From contig JAEEYF010000040.1 of the NCBI GenBank assembly GCA_016291655.1, forward strand, positions 1-64,000: a DNA stretch of 64,000 bases. Reading direction: 5' to 3'. This DNA comes from Lachnospiraceae bacterium. Its GTDB lineage: Bacteria > Bacillota > Clostridia > Lachnospirales > Lachnospiraceae. Every line of letters begins with the position of its first letter. The stretch's first letter is position 1. The notes beneath the pieces were generated by a model that saw only the letters and a list, made by a program, of their open reading frames with translations, had not been told where the DNA came from and searched no databases. A program made the translations under genes and the position numbers. Positions 42,501 to 52,085 of the stretch are shown piece by piece.

Positions 42501-44315
42501 ATGAAGAAGGTTAACGGGATTCTAATAGTAATAGCGATTCTTAGCTTAGGGCTTTTATTTTTTATTGCCTATGCAACGGGACTGATCGAACTGCCCCAAA
42601 AACAGAGCGAGCCCGACGATCTTCAACAGCAGGTTAAGGATGACTATGCCCGCGATTTTACCAAGAATAAGGAGATCACGGTTAAGGTTTCGGAAAATCT
42701 TTTTCTCTACAGAGACATTCAACAGGTTTATTCTTATGAATTCCAGAAGGAAGTGCGCGACAATATCGAACGCATGATAGAAGTGGGAGACTATACGGAA
42801 GACAATCCGCTCCTCATTTTGAATCCTTTCTGTACAAATTCCCAATCCCTTTATACTTACTTTGAAACAAGCTACCCTTGTGCGGTCTCCTATTCCATAC
42901 ACACCTCCGCACTGACATCCGCGGTTCCCGATTTCGGCGGACACGTAAAAGCGGTCGAGGTCGGAAATTCCTATGTTCACGAGTTTGCGATCACAGGTCT
43001 TGTTCCCAATGAAAAGAACATCATTTCACTCTATATGGTGGATGAAAAAGGGGAGAAGAGACAGCGCACGTTCTATTATGATTTCGGAAACGTTTATTCA
43101 CACAGGGAGACGGCTTTGAACGTTGCGGCAGGCACCAAGACCGTCACGGACGAAGAGACCGGCGAAGAAAAGACGGTGAATGCCAGCGACATTACTCTGG
43201 AAGAGGGCTTATATGCAGTGTTCTCGCAGAGAAATGATTTCGCACCCTATGTGAAGATATATGATAATGACGGTTACCTGAGAAGCGAGATCCCGTTGGA
43301 GGAAGTTTTCGCCAAGAAGCTTCTGGTTAAAGACGGTGAGATCTACCTTTTCGTATCCGCAAACAAACTTGTAAGGATCAATTCCCTCGGAGAGGTTACG
43401 CATATATACAGGATCAATGATTACACCCTGACAGGCGACTGGTGCATGGATGAAAAGGGCAATATTCTCGCTACGGCAACGAGAAATGACAGGATGAGAA
43501 CCTCGATGAGAGATTGTATCGTCATAATTGATTTTACAGACGAAGACATATACATGCTGATCGATTTTGCAAAGCTCATGACAGACGTTCACCTTTTGGA
43601 GTGTGTCGCAAAGAGTGAACCTGACTGGATAGGGATTACGGGCGTTTCCTATGTGGGCGAAAACATGATCGTGGTTTCTTCGGAAAAACTGAATTCCATG
43701 ATCAAGATCCGCAGGATCTATAACGATCCGAGACCGGTTTATTTCGCGGGAGATCCGGGAAAGCTTAAGGGTACTGCTTATGAAGACCTTTACCTTAACA
43801 ATGAAGGTAATTTCGCTTTTTCCTCGACTACGGATACGGTCGGATACATCGAATATGACAAGATAAGAACGACTCGTCAGTACATATGGACGATGGACAG
43901 GAACATCAAATACAAATACGGCAAAAAGGAAGAACCTTTCGGCTATTACGTCAGATATCTGACGGATGAACAGGAAAAGACCGTCAGACTTTACGAATCG
44001 GTGAAGCTTCCCAAGGTTACCGAGGATTTCAGTCTATACAAGTTTAATGATAATTGGCTTTATGTCGGCGGAGACGAAAGCGTATTCTACGAATATGATC
44101 AATGGTTCGATCTGATCGCAACCTTTACTTTCACACCGGAGAAGGTCAGAAAAACGGTTGAACAAATGGACTACGAAGAGGACAATCCGCCTCCGGATGA
44201 CTCGGTAAAATATATAGGAATATGCAAGTTTGATCCGTTTGACTATCTGTTTGCCGAAGAAGAAATTGTATACAAGAACAGCGCATATGAGGAGCAGATG
44301 AACGCTGCCGAATAG
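42501..44315 (+). CDS. Membrane-anchored arylsulfotransferase-like (ASST-type propeller) protein
   Basis: A 604-residue protein with one N-terminal membrane segment (residues about 8-26) and a large exported part. An N-terminal beta-domain (NPLLILNPFCTNSQSLYTYF, then HVKAVEVGNSYVHEFAITGL) resembles the N-domain of aryl-sulfate sulfotransferases. A propeller follows, with the segment DWIGITGVSYVGENMIVVSS near residue 400. In true ASSTs the equivalent motif usually carries a His or Asn-Ser pair after DW; here it is DWIGIT, so catalysis is doubtful. I start at 42501 behind GAGGAA; a GTG at 42423 would lie in the promoter. Confidence 0.6.
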   Translation: MKKVNGILIVIAILSLGLLFFIAYATGLIELPQKQSEPDDLQQQVKDDYARDFTKNKEITVKVSENLFLYRDIQQVYSYEFQKEVRDNIERMIEVGDYTEDNPLLILNPFCTNSQSLYTYFETSYPCAVSYSIHTSALTSAVPDFGGHVKAVEVGNSYVHEFAITGLVPNEKNIISLYMVDEKGEKRQRTFYYDFGNVYSHRETALNVAAGTKTVTDEETGEEKTVNASDITLEEGLYAVFSQRNDFAPYVKIYDNDGYLRSEIPLEEVFAKKLLVKDGEIYLFVSANKLVRINSLGEVTHIYRINDYTLTGDWCMDEKGNILATATRNDRMRTSMRDCIVIIDFTDEDIYMLIDFAKLMTDVHLLECVAKSEPDWIGITGVSYVGENMIVVSSEKLNSMIKIRRIYNDPRPVYFAGDPGKLKGTAYEDLYLNNEGNFAFSSTTDTVGYIEYDKIRTTRQYIWTMDRNIKYKYGKKEEPFGYYVRYLTDEQEKTVRLYESVKLPKVTEDFSLYKFNDNWLYVGGDESVFYEYDQWFDLIATFTFTPEKVRKTVEQMDYEEDNPPPDDSVKYIGICKFDPFDYLFAEEEIVYKNSAYEEQMNAAE

Positions 44316-44337
44316 CGCACGATCAACAGAGGTTTTA

Positions 44338-46341
44338 ATGGGAAAAAGGTTATTTATAGCGGAAAAGCCGAGTGTGGCCCAGGAATTTGCCAAGGCACTC
44401 CACGAGGATTTTACGCGCAAAGACGGCTATCAGGAGTCGGCAAATTCTGTTGTCACCTGGTGCGTGGGGCATCTGGTCACAATGAGTTACCCTGAGGTTT
44501 ACGATCCGGAACTGGCAAGATGGAAGTTCGAGAGCTTGCCTTTTTTGCCGGAACAATACAAGTATGAGATCATTCCTGCGGTCAAAAAGCAGTTCGAGAT
44601 CGTGAAGGGGCTGCTTTGCCGCGGGGACGTGGAATGCATATACATATGCACCGACTCGGGACGTGAAGGAGAATACATATACCGGCTTGTGGACATGATG
44701 GCGCAGGTGCCTGCGGACAAGGTTCGCAAGAGAGTGTGGATCGATTCCCAGACCGAGGAGGAGATCAAAAGAGGCATAGACAGTGCCAAGACATGGGATG
44801 CCTACGACAATCTTTCGGAAGCGGCATTTTTGAGAGCGAAGGAAGATTATCTGATGGGCATCAACTTTTCCAGAGCACTCACCATCAAATACGGCTACAA
44901 TGTTAAGAAATTCCTGAACATGGAAAAGCTCGGAGCCATTTCGGTGGGAAGAGTGATGACCTGCGTTTTGGGTATGGTTGTCAGAAGAGAACGGGAGATC
45001 CGTGAATTCACAGAAACTCCCTTTTATCGTGTGGTCCTTAAGGCGGAGCCGAGCATAGAAGCGGAATTCAGAGCGGTTGAGGGGAGTAAGTACTTCAACA
45101 CGCCCGCAATGTACAAGGAAAACGGTTTCAAGGAAAGAAAAACGGCAGAGGAGCTGATAGAGAGCCTTAAGGGGCAGCAGGCAACGGTGGTTTCGTTTGA
45201 AAAGAAGACCGAGAAAAAGAACCCGCCGCTTTTGTACAATCTGGCCGAGGCTCAGAATGACTGCTCGAGAATACTGAAGATCAGTCCGGATGAAACCTTG
45301 AAGGTTATCCAGGATCTGTATGAAAAGAAGCTGGTTACCTATCCGAGAACGGATGCCAGAGTGCTTTCCACTGCTGTTTCCAAGGAGATCGCAAAAAATA
45401 TCGCGGGACTCAAAAACTACGGACCGCTGTCGGCCTTTGCCGCCGAGGTGCTTAACGAAAAAAAGTATGCGGGCCTTGCAAAGACCAGATACGTGGATGA
45501 CAAGAAGATCACGGATCACTATGCCATCATCCCTACGGGACAGGGCTTCGGAGAACTGGGGAAACTCAGTTTGCTGGAACAGAAGGTATATGACCTGATC
45601 GCAAGGAGATTCCTCAGCATTTTCTACCCGCCCACAGTGTACAATAAGGACTCGATCGTCCTCAAGGTGGGAGAGGAAAGCTTTTTTGCAAGCTTTAAAG
45701 CCATGAAGGATGAAGGCTATCTCAAGGTTGCAAATACCAAAAAGAAAGAGGCTGCAAAGCCTCAGGACAATAATGATGACAAGAAAGCGGAGGACGAAGC
45801 CGACACGGAGATAACGGCGGAAGTGCTCGAGGTCATCAATAAGATCAAACAAGGCGATGTCCTGAAGGTTTTGGGCATGGAGATAAAGGAGGGCAAAACA
45901 TCCCCGCCGAAACGTTATTCCTCAGGTTCGCTGATCCTTGCAATGGAAAATGCGGGACAGTTCATTGAGGACGAAGAATTAAGGGCACAGATCAAGGGCT
46001 CGGGCATCGGAACCAGCGCTACCAGGGCAGAGATACTGAACAAGCTGGTAAAGATCAGGTATCTGAACCTTAACAAAAAGACGCAGATCTTTTCACCCAC
46101 CGAATTGGGAGAGATCATTCATGAGGTGGTTACGGGGTCTATCTCGTCACTTCTCAGAGCAGATCTTACCGCAAGCTGGGAAAAAGGGCTTACACAGGTG
46201 GCGGAAGGACAGATCACCGGAAAAGAATATATGGAAAAGCTCGAAGGCTATGTCACAAAGATGATAGAAAGAGTGAGAACAAGCAACATAAGCTCTGCTC
46301 TGAACAATGCCTTTTTGAGCGTGGAAAGGAATTATAAATGA
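44338..46341 (+). CDS. topB: DNA topoisomerase III (type IA)
   Basis: A 667-residue type IA topoisomerase. The Toprim domain starts LFIAEKPSVAQEFAKAL and includes CTDSGREGEYI. The catalytic Tyr335 lies in LVTYPRTDARVL. SVGRVMTCVLGMVV and GSGIGTSATRAEIL are typical of TopB. A short charged insert (KKKEAAKPQDNNDDKKAEDEAD region, about 475-500) interrupts the domain after the Tyr domain. There is no C-terminal zinc finger. It should decatenate or relax single-strand-containing DNA. The stop overlaps the next start by 4 bp. TopB genes also occur on mobile elements, but no other such genes are adjacent. Confidence 0.92.
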   Translation: MGKRLFIAEKPSVAQEFAKALHEDFTRKDGYQESANSVVTWCVGHLVTMSYPEVYDPELARWKFESLPFLPEQYKYEIIPAVKKQFEIVKGLLCRGDVECIYICTDSGREGEYIYRLVDMMAQVPADKVRKRVWIDSQTEEEIKRGIDSAKTWDAYDNLSEAAFLRAKEDYLMGINFSRALTIKYGYNVKKFLNMEKLGAISVGRVMTCVLGMVVRREREIREFTETPFYRVVLKAEPSIEAEFRAVEGSKYFNTPAMYKENGFKERKTAEELIESLKGQQATVVSFEKKTEKKNPPLLYNLAEAQNDCSRILKISPDETLKVIQDLYEKKLVTYPRTDARVLSTAVSKEIAKNIAGLKNYGPLSAFAAEVLNEKKYAGLAKTRYVDDKKITDHYAIIPTGQGFGELGKLSLLEQKVYDLIARRFLSIFYPPTVYNKDSIVLKVGEESFFASFKAMKDEGYLKVANTKKKEAAKPQDNNDDKKAEDEADTEITAEVLEVINKIKQGDVLKVLGMEIKEGKTSPPKRYSSGSLILAMENAGQFIEDEELRAQIKGSGIGTSATRAEILNKLVKIRYLNLNKKTQIFSPTELGEIIHEVVTGSISSLLRADLTASWEKGLTQVAEGQITGKEYMEKLEGYVTKMIERVRTSNISSALNNAFLSVERNYK

Positions 46342-47009
46342 TATCGGATTACAGTACCAAAAAACTCTTTAAGACAGAGGAGTCCATTGCCATAGAGGAG
46401 ATACGGAAATATGAATATCCGTGGCAGATCCTTCCTCATATAGGAGAGATCATATTAAAGATCGGAGCGACTTTGGGAGAGGATTATGAAAAAGCCGGTG
46501 AGGACGTATGGATCCACAAGACCGCAAATGTATTTCCCTCAGCTTATGTCAAAGGACCCTGCATCATCGGAGAGGGAGCCGAGGTTCGTCACTGCGCGTT
46601 CATCAGAGGCGATGTGCTTGTGGGAGCGCATGCTGTGGTAGGTAATTCCACCGAGCTTAAGAACGTTATCCTTTTTAACAACGTTCAGGTGCCTCACTAT
46701 AACTACGTGGGAGACTCTGTTCTGGGCTTCAGATCGCATATGGGCGCGGGCTCCATCACCTCCAACGTAAAGTCCGATAAAACCCTTGTGGTGGTTAAGG
46801 ACCTTGTAAGCGGCGAATGCTTTGAGACCGGGCTCAGGAAAATGGGCGCTGTACTCGGAGACGATGTGGAAGTGGGCTGTGGCTCGGTGCTTAATCCGGG
46901 AACGGTCATAGGCAGCGGCAGCAACATCTATCCGCTTTCTTCCGTCAGAGGCTGTGTTCCGGGCGGAAATATATACAAGAACAAAAATGAGATCGTAATT
47001 AAAAAATAA
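46338..47009 (+). CDS. Left-handed beta-helix transferase (GlmU C-terminal-like)
   Basis: A 223-residue protein. After 60 helical residues it has hexapeptide repeats of a left-handed beta-helix: VWIHKTANVFPSAYVKGPCI in part, IGEGAEVRHCAFIRGDVLVG in part, GAVLGDDVEVGCGSVLNPGT. The family includes GlmU acetyltransferase domains and other sugar acyltransferases. The N-terminal nucleotidyltransferase of GlmU is absent. The acceptor is unknown. Its ATG overlaps the topB stop (ATGA), so the two are coupled, though no functional link is apparent. Confidence 0.8.
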   Translation: MISDYSTKKLFKTEESIAIEEIRKYEYPWQILPHIGEIILKIGATLGEDYEKAGEDVWIHKTANVFPSAYVKGPCIIGEGAEVRHCAFIRGDVLVGAHAVVGNSTELKNVILFNNVQVPHYNYVGDSVLGFRSHMGAGSITSNVKSDKTLVVVKDLVSGECFETGLRKMGAVLGDDVEVGCGSVLNPGTVIGSGSNIYPLSSVRGCVPGGNIYKNKNEIVIKK

Positions 47010-47018
47010 GGGGTAAAC

Positions 47019-47942
47019 ATGAGCGAAGAGATTAAAGACATGACAATGGCCGATTTTGAAAAAGAGATCAACGGATCCTTCAGGGCGGTAAACCCCGGAG
47101 ACATTGTTACCGGAACTGTTATTGGCATATCCGATACCGAGGTCACGGTGGATCTTAATTATTTTGCGGAAGGCATAATCAAGTTGGAAGAGCTTTCCAA
47201 CGATCCGCGTTTTTCCATTAAGGGAGATGTAAGCATAGGCGAAGAGATCCGCGCGGTGGTCATCAGAGAGGACAGAGCGGGCAACATCCTTCTTTCCAAA
47301 AAGCAGGCAGATGACATCCTTGCATGGGACAAGCTGAGAGAACTGATGCAGGCTAAGAAAGTGGTCAGCGTGAAGATAGCCGAAAGCACCAACGCAGGAG
47401 TGATCACCTATCTTGAAGGCATAAGAGCTTTCATTCCCGCTTCAAAGCTTGGCTTTACATATGCAGAGGACACATCATCTTTTGTGGGGAAGACAATGGA
47501 TGCCATAGTGATCACCGTTAATGAAAGCGAAAAAAAGCTTGTTCTCTCGGTGAAGGATGTTCTGTACGACCGTGAAAGAGAGGAAAGAAATTCCAGAATA
47601 GCAAGGATACCCATCGGTACGGTTGTTGAAGGTACCGTGGAGAGGATCGAGCAGTACGGCGCTTTCGTTTCCATAGGCGACGATCTTCAAGGGCTTTTAC
47701 ATATCTCACAGATCAGTGACAGAAGGCTCAAATCTCCCAAGGAGGAGCTTGAACTCGGACAGAAGGTAAAGGTTAAGATCATCGACGTAAAGGAAGGCAA
47801 GATATCCCTTTCAATGAAGGATGTCAGGGAAAAGGATGAAGTGGAGGAAGCGATCGATGAAGCTCCCGCAGACTACACTTTCGGAGATGACGAACCCGTG
47901 ACAATGGCGGGATTATTTGCGGGTATCAATTTGAAAAAGTAG
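47019..47942 (+). CDS. S1-domain RNA-binding protein (short ribosomal protein S1-like)
   Basis: A 307-residue protein with three S1/OB domains: residues 25-95 (GDIVTGTVIGISDTEVTVDL), 105-175 (VSVKIAESTNAGVITYLEGIRAFIPASKLG region) and 190-260 (GTVVEGTVERIEQYGAFVSI, ISLSMKDV). The third is the most canonical. Firmicute S1-like proteins of this length bind mRNA and help translation. An acidic tail follows. The start is behind AAGGGGTAAAC and it is 9 bp after the beta-helix gene. Confidence 0.87.
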   Translation: MSEEIKDMTMADFEKEINGSFRAVNPGDIVTGTVIGISDTEVTVDLNYFAEGIIKLEELSNDPRFSIKGDVSIGEEIRAVVIREDRAGNILLSKKQADDILAWDKLRELMQAKKVVSVKIAESTNAGVITYLEGIRAFIPASKLGFTYAEDTSSFVGKTMDAIVITVNESEKKLVLSVKDVLYDREREERNSRIARIPIGTVVEGTVERIEQYGAFVSIGDDLQGLLHISQISDRRLKSPKEELELGQKVKVKIIDVKEGKISLSMKDVREKDEVEEAIDEAPADYTFGDDEPVTMAGLFAGINLKK

Positions 47943-47953
47943 GCGAAATGACC

Positions 47954-47982
47954 TTGCGGTTTGCAGGTAAAATTTGTATACT
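47954..47982 (+). promoter_or_regulatory. Promoter of the 598-residue unknown gene
   Basis: TTGCGG (47954-47959), a 17-bp spacer and TATACT (47977-47982). Confidence 0.5.
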
Positions 47983-48023
47983 TATATTTTGAGAATGATT
48001 TAACAATTCATCGGGAGGATAAT

Positions 48024-49820
48024 ATGGAATTCAGCAAGACTGTTCTTCGTCATGTTTATATTGATATAAATGTCAAGGATTATATGCTTGATGAGGTTTG
48101 TCTGTATCAGATAGATTATAAGGGTGACAAGAGCTTCAGAAATGAAGAGATAGTGTATTCACAGCCTCTTCCGCAGGAAAGTACGGATGATGAAGGAAAT
48201 CCGATCACGATTTCTCCCGAGGAAGTCGATCTCAGAGCATTGTTTTTTGACAAGATCGTTGAATACAGAAATTCAGGAGTGGAGACAAGGTACTTTGCGG
48301 TAAATGCAAAGGATACTATGCTTACGCTCATAGAGCCTCTTAAAAAGGTCAATCCCAAGGCCAAGAGGATGTTTAATGAGCTGGCAGCGGAAAGCCTTCC
48401 TCACGAATGGCTGACAGACTGTCTCAGCATGCTCAGGGTCATCCCCATGACGGATTTTGACGAGATTCCCGAGATGTCTGCAAGCATACGAAGAAGATTA
48501 AAGGAAAAGTTCCATGAGGTAGCGATCGAGGTTAAGAGAGAGAAAAAGACACACATCTTTACCTCCTATGAAAACCTGATGACCGGTCCGGAACTGATCT
48601 TTTGCATCACCGATGAGAACATGAACGTTATCGAGGATGTGAGGCTTCACGGACAGATCAACGATGATGTGGTGATCTCAAAAGCAAGTGATTTTGTACA
48701 AAAGTATCCGGAAGCGGATGTTTTGATAAACAGGACCGAAAGCAGGCTCTACGGGCTGTTCAAGAGAGTTGAGGATTTTACGGAATCGAATCCCACAAGG
48801 ATCGTTTACTCCATTGAGAGCATGCTCACGGCTCTCGGAAAAGTCAATGCCGAGACCAACTTCGAAACCTACAGGGATTACATTAAAAATGCGGAGGATC
48901 TCAGATTCGGAAGATTTGACGATAACAGGATCCACAGCATCCACACCTTCCGTATACCCATGAGCTACAATTCAGAGAGTGCATGGGAAAAGAATTTCGC
49001 AGGAAACACCATGTGGAAATGTGATGATGTGTATGGGGTTTCCTATACGCTGGTTGGCGACAAGACTGCCGGAAAGAAGGGCGAAGCAAAGCAGGAGCCC
49101 GAGATCTACGGTAAGCTTTCCGTGGAAAAAGACAGAGAAAGATTTGTTTTAAGAGTCAGCAGGGTAAATGTAAAAAGATATGTTTCGGGATATGCGGTCT
49201 TGACGGTTGAAGCAGAGAACCATTTCTATCCCGGCAAAAAAGATAAGGAACGGATCAACGAGCTTTGTTCTTCTTTGTGGCGTTCAAAACTCATCGGAGA
49301 CAGCTATCCCGATGTATTGAACATCCAGATGAGAAGCGGCGACAGGATATATGCTCTCGAGGCAAATCAGAGAACAGGCGGAGATACAGTGCCGTGGACA
49401 GCAATGCTGCTTGACCTCGGCCGAAAGAAAAAGAATGCCGGTGCTGCAAAGTTCACGGCTCTGACATTGTCGGATAAAATGTTCGCCATGGTCGATGAAG
49501 GAGATGTTAAGCGCATAGAGAATGCGAATGATGAGATAATTAACAAGTGTCTCATAAAGAGCGAGTATCTGCTGCAGCTTGAAAAGTATCTCGCCGAGGT
49601 CATTTCTCCGAAGGGGTCGAGAGGCTTCGGTACACTGTCCCGTAAGCAGAGAAAACAGGTCAAGATGATACAGAACGCTTTGGCATATATGGTTTCTTCC
49701 TATTGCTACGAAGAGGAACAGGGAGAATATGCGGGAGCATACAAGTACGTTAACAAGATCAGAAAGATCAGGGAAACGGAAGACAGACTTGAGAGAAAGC
49801 TTGATCTTCTTTACGAGTAG
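48024..49820 (+). CDS. Conserved-looking protein of unknown function, 598 residues
   Basis: I do not recognise this protein. It has no signal peptide or membrane segment and is highly charged. The first 50 residues read like a beta-rich start (TVLRHVYIDINVKDYMLDEV). The middle has a mixed alpha/beta region (FEEIPEMSASIRRRLKEKF-like charged helices). The C-terminal 120 residues are helical and basic (RKQRKQVKMIQNALAYMVSS, then IRKIRETEDRLERKL). The start at 48024 is behind GGGAGGATAAT; in-frame codons upstream overlap the promoter. It has its own promoter, and the rex operon follows after 64 bp. Possibly a nucleic-acid-linked or stress protein, but this is only a guess from charge. Confidence 0.65.
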   Translation: MEFSKTVLRHVYIDINVKDYMLDEVCLYQIDYKGDKSFRNEEIVYSQPLPQESTDDEGNPITISPEEVDLRALFFDKIVEYRNSGVETRYFAVNAKDTMLTLIEPLKKVNPKAKRMFNELAAESLPHEWLTDCLSMLRVIPMTDFDEIPEMSASIRRRLKEKFHEVAIEVKREKKTHIFTSYENLMTGPELIFCITDENMNVIEDVRLHGQINDDVVISKASDFVQKYPEADVLINRTESRLYGLFKRVEDFTESNPTRIVYSIESMLTALGKVNAETNFETYRDYIKNAEDLRFGRFDDNRIHSIHTFRIPMSYNSESAWEKNFAGNTMWKCDDVYGVSYTLVGDKTAGKKGEAKQEPEIYGKLSVEKDRERFVLRVSRVNVKRYVSGYAVLTVEAENHFYPGKKDKERINELCSSLWRSKLIGDSYPDVLNIQMRSGDRIYALEANQRTGGDTVPWTAMLLDLGRKKKNAGAAKFTALTLSDKMFAMVDEGDVKRIENANDEIINKCLIKSEYLLQLEKYLAEVISPKGSRGFGTLSRKQRKQVKMIQNALAYMVSSYCYEEEQGEYAGAYKYVNKIRKIRETEDRLERKLDLLYE

Positions 49821-49884
49821 GATAGCACAGGTCTACATTAGCGGGCTTAGGGAAACTGCAAATCTTAGATTATGAGGTGACAAG

Positions 49885-50520
49885 ATGGGAACAGAGATTT
49901 CAGCGGCTGTGATCAGGAGACTGCCGAGATATTACAGATATCTCGGAGAACTTATGACGCACGATGTGGTAAGGATATCTTCCAAGGAACTCAGTGAGAG
50001 AATGGGAGTTACCGCATCACAGATACGTCAGGATCTGAACAATTTCGGCGGTTTCGGACAACAGGGATACGGCTACAATGTTGAGTACCTTTACACGGAG
50101 ATCGGCAAAATACTTGGTTTGGACAGAAGAAAAGAGATGATCGTGATAGGTGCGGGAAATCTCGGAAGAGCGCTGGCCAATTACTCCGATTTTGAGAAAA
50201 GAGGCTTTCTGATCAAAGCACTTTTTGATGTTTCGGATAATCTGATCGGCAAAAACGTAAACGGTATTCCGGTACTTTCCATGGACAGCATCTCGGAATA
50301 TCTTAAAGAAAACAAGGTTGACATAGCGGCGATCACGATCCCCAAGGAATCTGCGCCCAAGGTTGCCGCAGATCTCGTAAATGCGGGGATCAAGGCTATT
50401 TGGAACTTTGCGCCCACGGATCTGTCATTACCGGATCACGTGGTTCAGGAAAATGTGCATCTAACGGAAAGTCTCATGAGGCTTTCCTACAAGCTAAAGG
50501 CATCAGAGGAATCAGAATGA
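49885..50520 (+). CDS. rex: Redox-sensing transcriptional repressor Rex
   Basis: A 211-residue repressor that senses the NADH/NAD+ ratio and controls fermentation and respiration genes. The N-terminal winged helix has AVIRRLPRYYRYLGEL and VTASQIRQDLNNFGGFGQQG. The C-terminal Rossmann domain has VIGAGNLGRALANY for NADH binding and ends with the domain-swapped helix (LTESLMRLSYKL). Start follows ATTATGAGGTGAC. It is the first gene of an operon with NAD(P)HX repair enzyme and alanine racemase, linked by a 4-bp ATGA overlap. Confidence 0.95.
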   Translation: MGTEISAAVIRRLPRYYRYLGELMTHDVVRISSKELSERMGVTASQIRQDLNNFGGFGQQGYGYNVEYLYTEIGKILGLDRRKEMIVIGAGNLGRALANYSDFEKRGFLIKALFDVSDNLIGKNVNGIPVLSMDSISEYLKENKVDIAAITIPKESAPKVAADLVNAGIKAIWNFAPTDLSLPDHVVQENVHLTESLMRLSYKLKASEESE

Positions 50521-52085
50521 AATATTCGCTTAATGCATCGCAGGCTAAAGAAATAGACAGATACATCATAGAAGAGATCGGCATTCCTTCGGTGGTTTTG
50601 ATGGAAAAAGCTGCCATGGGTGTGGCTTATGCGATCAGGGAGATCGCCGGACACAGTGATGAGATCATTGCAGTCTGCGGAACCGGTAAAAACGGCGGTG
50701 ATGCGGTGGCTGCGGCAAGAATCCTTGCCATGGCGGGCTATTCCGTAAAGATCCGTGTTGTGGGCGATATGACCAATGCAGCCAAGGAAATGAAGCAACA
50801 ACTCAAGATTGCGAAGAATGTCGGGATCAAGGTGCTGAAAAAGGTCAATTATGCGAATTTTAAGGTATGTATTGACGGTATTTTCGGCATAGGTCTGTCG
50901 AGGCAGATCACAGGCGATATATACAAAGAAATTGAAATGATCAATGCGGCAAGGCTTCGCACAGTCTCGGTGGATGTACCCTCGGGAGTGGGCACGGATG
51001 ACGGCCGCATTTTTGGCATTGCCGTCAGAGCGGATGTTACGGTTACCTTCGGAAGCATCAAGACGGGATGTCTTTTGTACCCCGGCGCGGAATATGCGGG
51101 AAGGGTTGTGATCTGGGATATCGGAACAAACAATTCGGTTCTTCACACACCGCCCACCACCTTCTATTACGATGAGGAGCCAAGGCTTTTGCTTCCCGAA
51201 AGAAAGGCCAATTCCAACAAGGGAACCTATGGCAAGGTTCTTGTGGCGGCAGGCTCCGACAATATGGCGGGAGCGGCTTTTCTTGCTGCTGCTGCGGCCT
51301 ACAGAACGGGTGCGGGACTGGTCAGAGTGCTGACTACCGCAAGTAATCGCGAGATCATACAGAAAAAGCTTCCCGAGGCTGTTCTCACGACCTATGAGGT
51401 GGAGAAGAACGGAAGTCTTAAGGAAGAAAGCATAGAAGGCATCAAGGAAGCCATAGAATGGGCTTCGGTGATCCTTATAGGTCCCGGCATAGGAAAGAGC
51501 AATGCGGCGGCAAGCATATTGAATTATTGCCTTACCGAGTGCTCGGTTCCGCTTATCGTGGATGCGGACGGATTGAACATCCTGTCCAAACTGATCACCG
51601 AAAAGGCGGGAAAAAATGCGACTCCTGCGGAGAGGATCAAGCTTCTTGCGGAAGTTCTTCCTGCAGGAACCATACTCACTCCTCACAAGAAGGAGCTTTC
51701 GAGGCTCATCGGAGTGTCCCTTGCGGAGCTCTCTCTTTGCTTGTGGAGCGCGGCGGAAGGGTGTACCGCAGGCAATGATCTTATATTTGTTAAAAAAGAT
51801 GTCCGAAGCATAGTTTCCTTCGGCAATTCAAATTATATAAACGTGACCGGAAATGACGGAATGGCTACGGGCGGTTCCGGTGATGTTCTCGGGGGTATCA
51901 TAGCAGGTCTTATTGCTCAAGGTGAGAGCAGGAAGGCGGCAGCTATGACCGGCTGTTACATCCACGGACTGGCGGGGAACCTGGCGGCAGAAAAGACAGG
52001 CGCTCGTTCTATGCTTGCGGGAGATATCCTGGAGGCATTACCCCATGTATTAAACTCAAATACCGATCGGAAAGAAATCAGATAA
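50517..52085 (+). CDS. nnrDE: Bifunctional NAD(P)HX epimerase/dehydratase
   Basis: A 522-residue protein repairing hydrated NAD(P)H. The N-terminal epimerase (YjeF-N) has VVLMEKAAMGVA, VCGTGKNGGDAVAAARIL and DGIFGIGLSRQ. The C-terminal ADP-dependent dehydratase has NKGTYGKVLVAAGSDNMAGA, LIVDADGLN, TILTPHKKELSRL and the ATP/ADP-binding ATGGSGDVLGGIIAGLIAQG. I start at 50517 (overlapping the rex stop) because the 39 residues upstream, to 50400, are read from within rex. The pairing with rex is logical: the redox sensor and the repair enzyme share the same cofactor. Confidence 0.94.
   Translation: MKYSLNASQAKEIDRYIIEEIGIPSVVLMEKAAMGVAYAIREIAGHSDEIIAVCGTGKNGGDAVAAARILAMAGYSVKIRVVGDMTNAAKEMKQQLKIAKNVGIKVLKKVNYANFKVCIDGIFGIGLSRQITGDIYKEIEMINAARLRTVSVDVPSGVGTDDGRIFGIAVRADVTVTFGSIKTGCLLYPGAEYAGRVVIWDIGTNNSVLHTPPTTFYYDEEPRLLLPERKANSNKGTYGKVLVAAGSDNMAGAAFLAAAAAYRTGAGLVRVLTTASNREIIQKKLPEAVLTTYEVEKNGSLKEESIEGIKEAIEWASVILIGPGIGKSNAAASILNYCLTECSVPLIVDADGLNILSKLITEKAGKNATPAERIKLLAEVLPAGTILTPHKKELSRLIGVSLAELSLCLWSAAEGCTAGNDLIFVKKDVRSIVSFGNSNYINVTGNDGMATGGSGDVLGGIIAGLIAQGESRKAAAMTGCYIHGLAGNLAAEKTGARSMLAGDILEALPHVLNSNTDRKEIR

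Noticed and set aside
44350..45852. 500-codon open frame antisense to topB
   Set aside because: It mirrors the codon bias of topB, has no ribosome binding site, and its product is low-complexity and unlike any family; topB is unambiguous.
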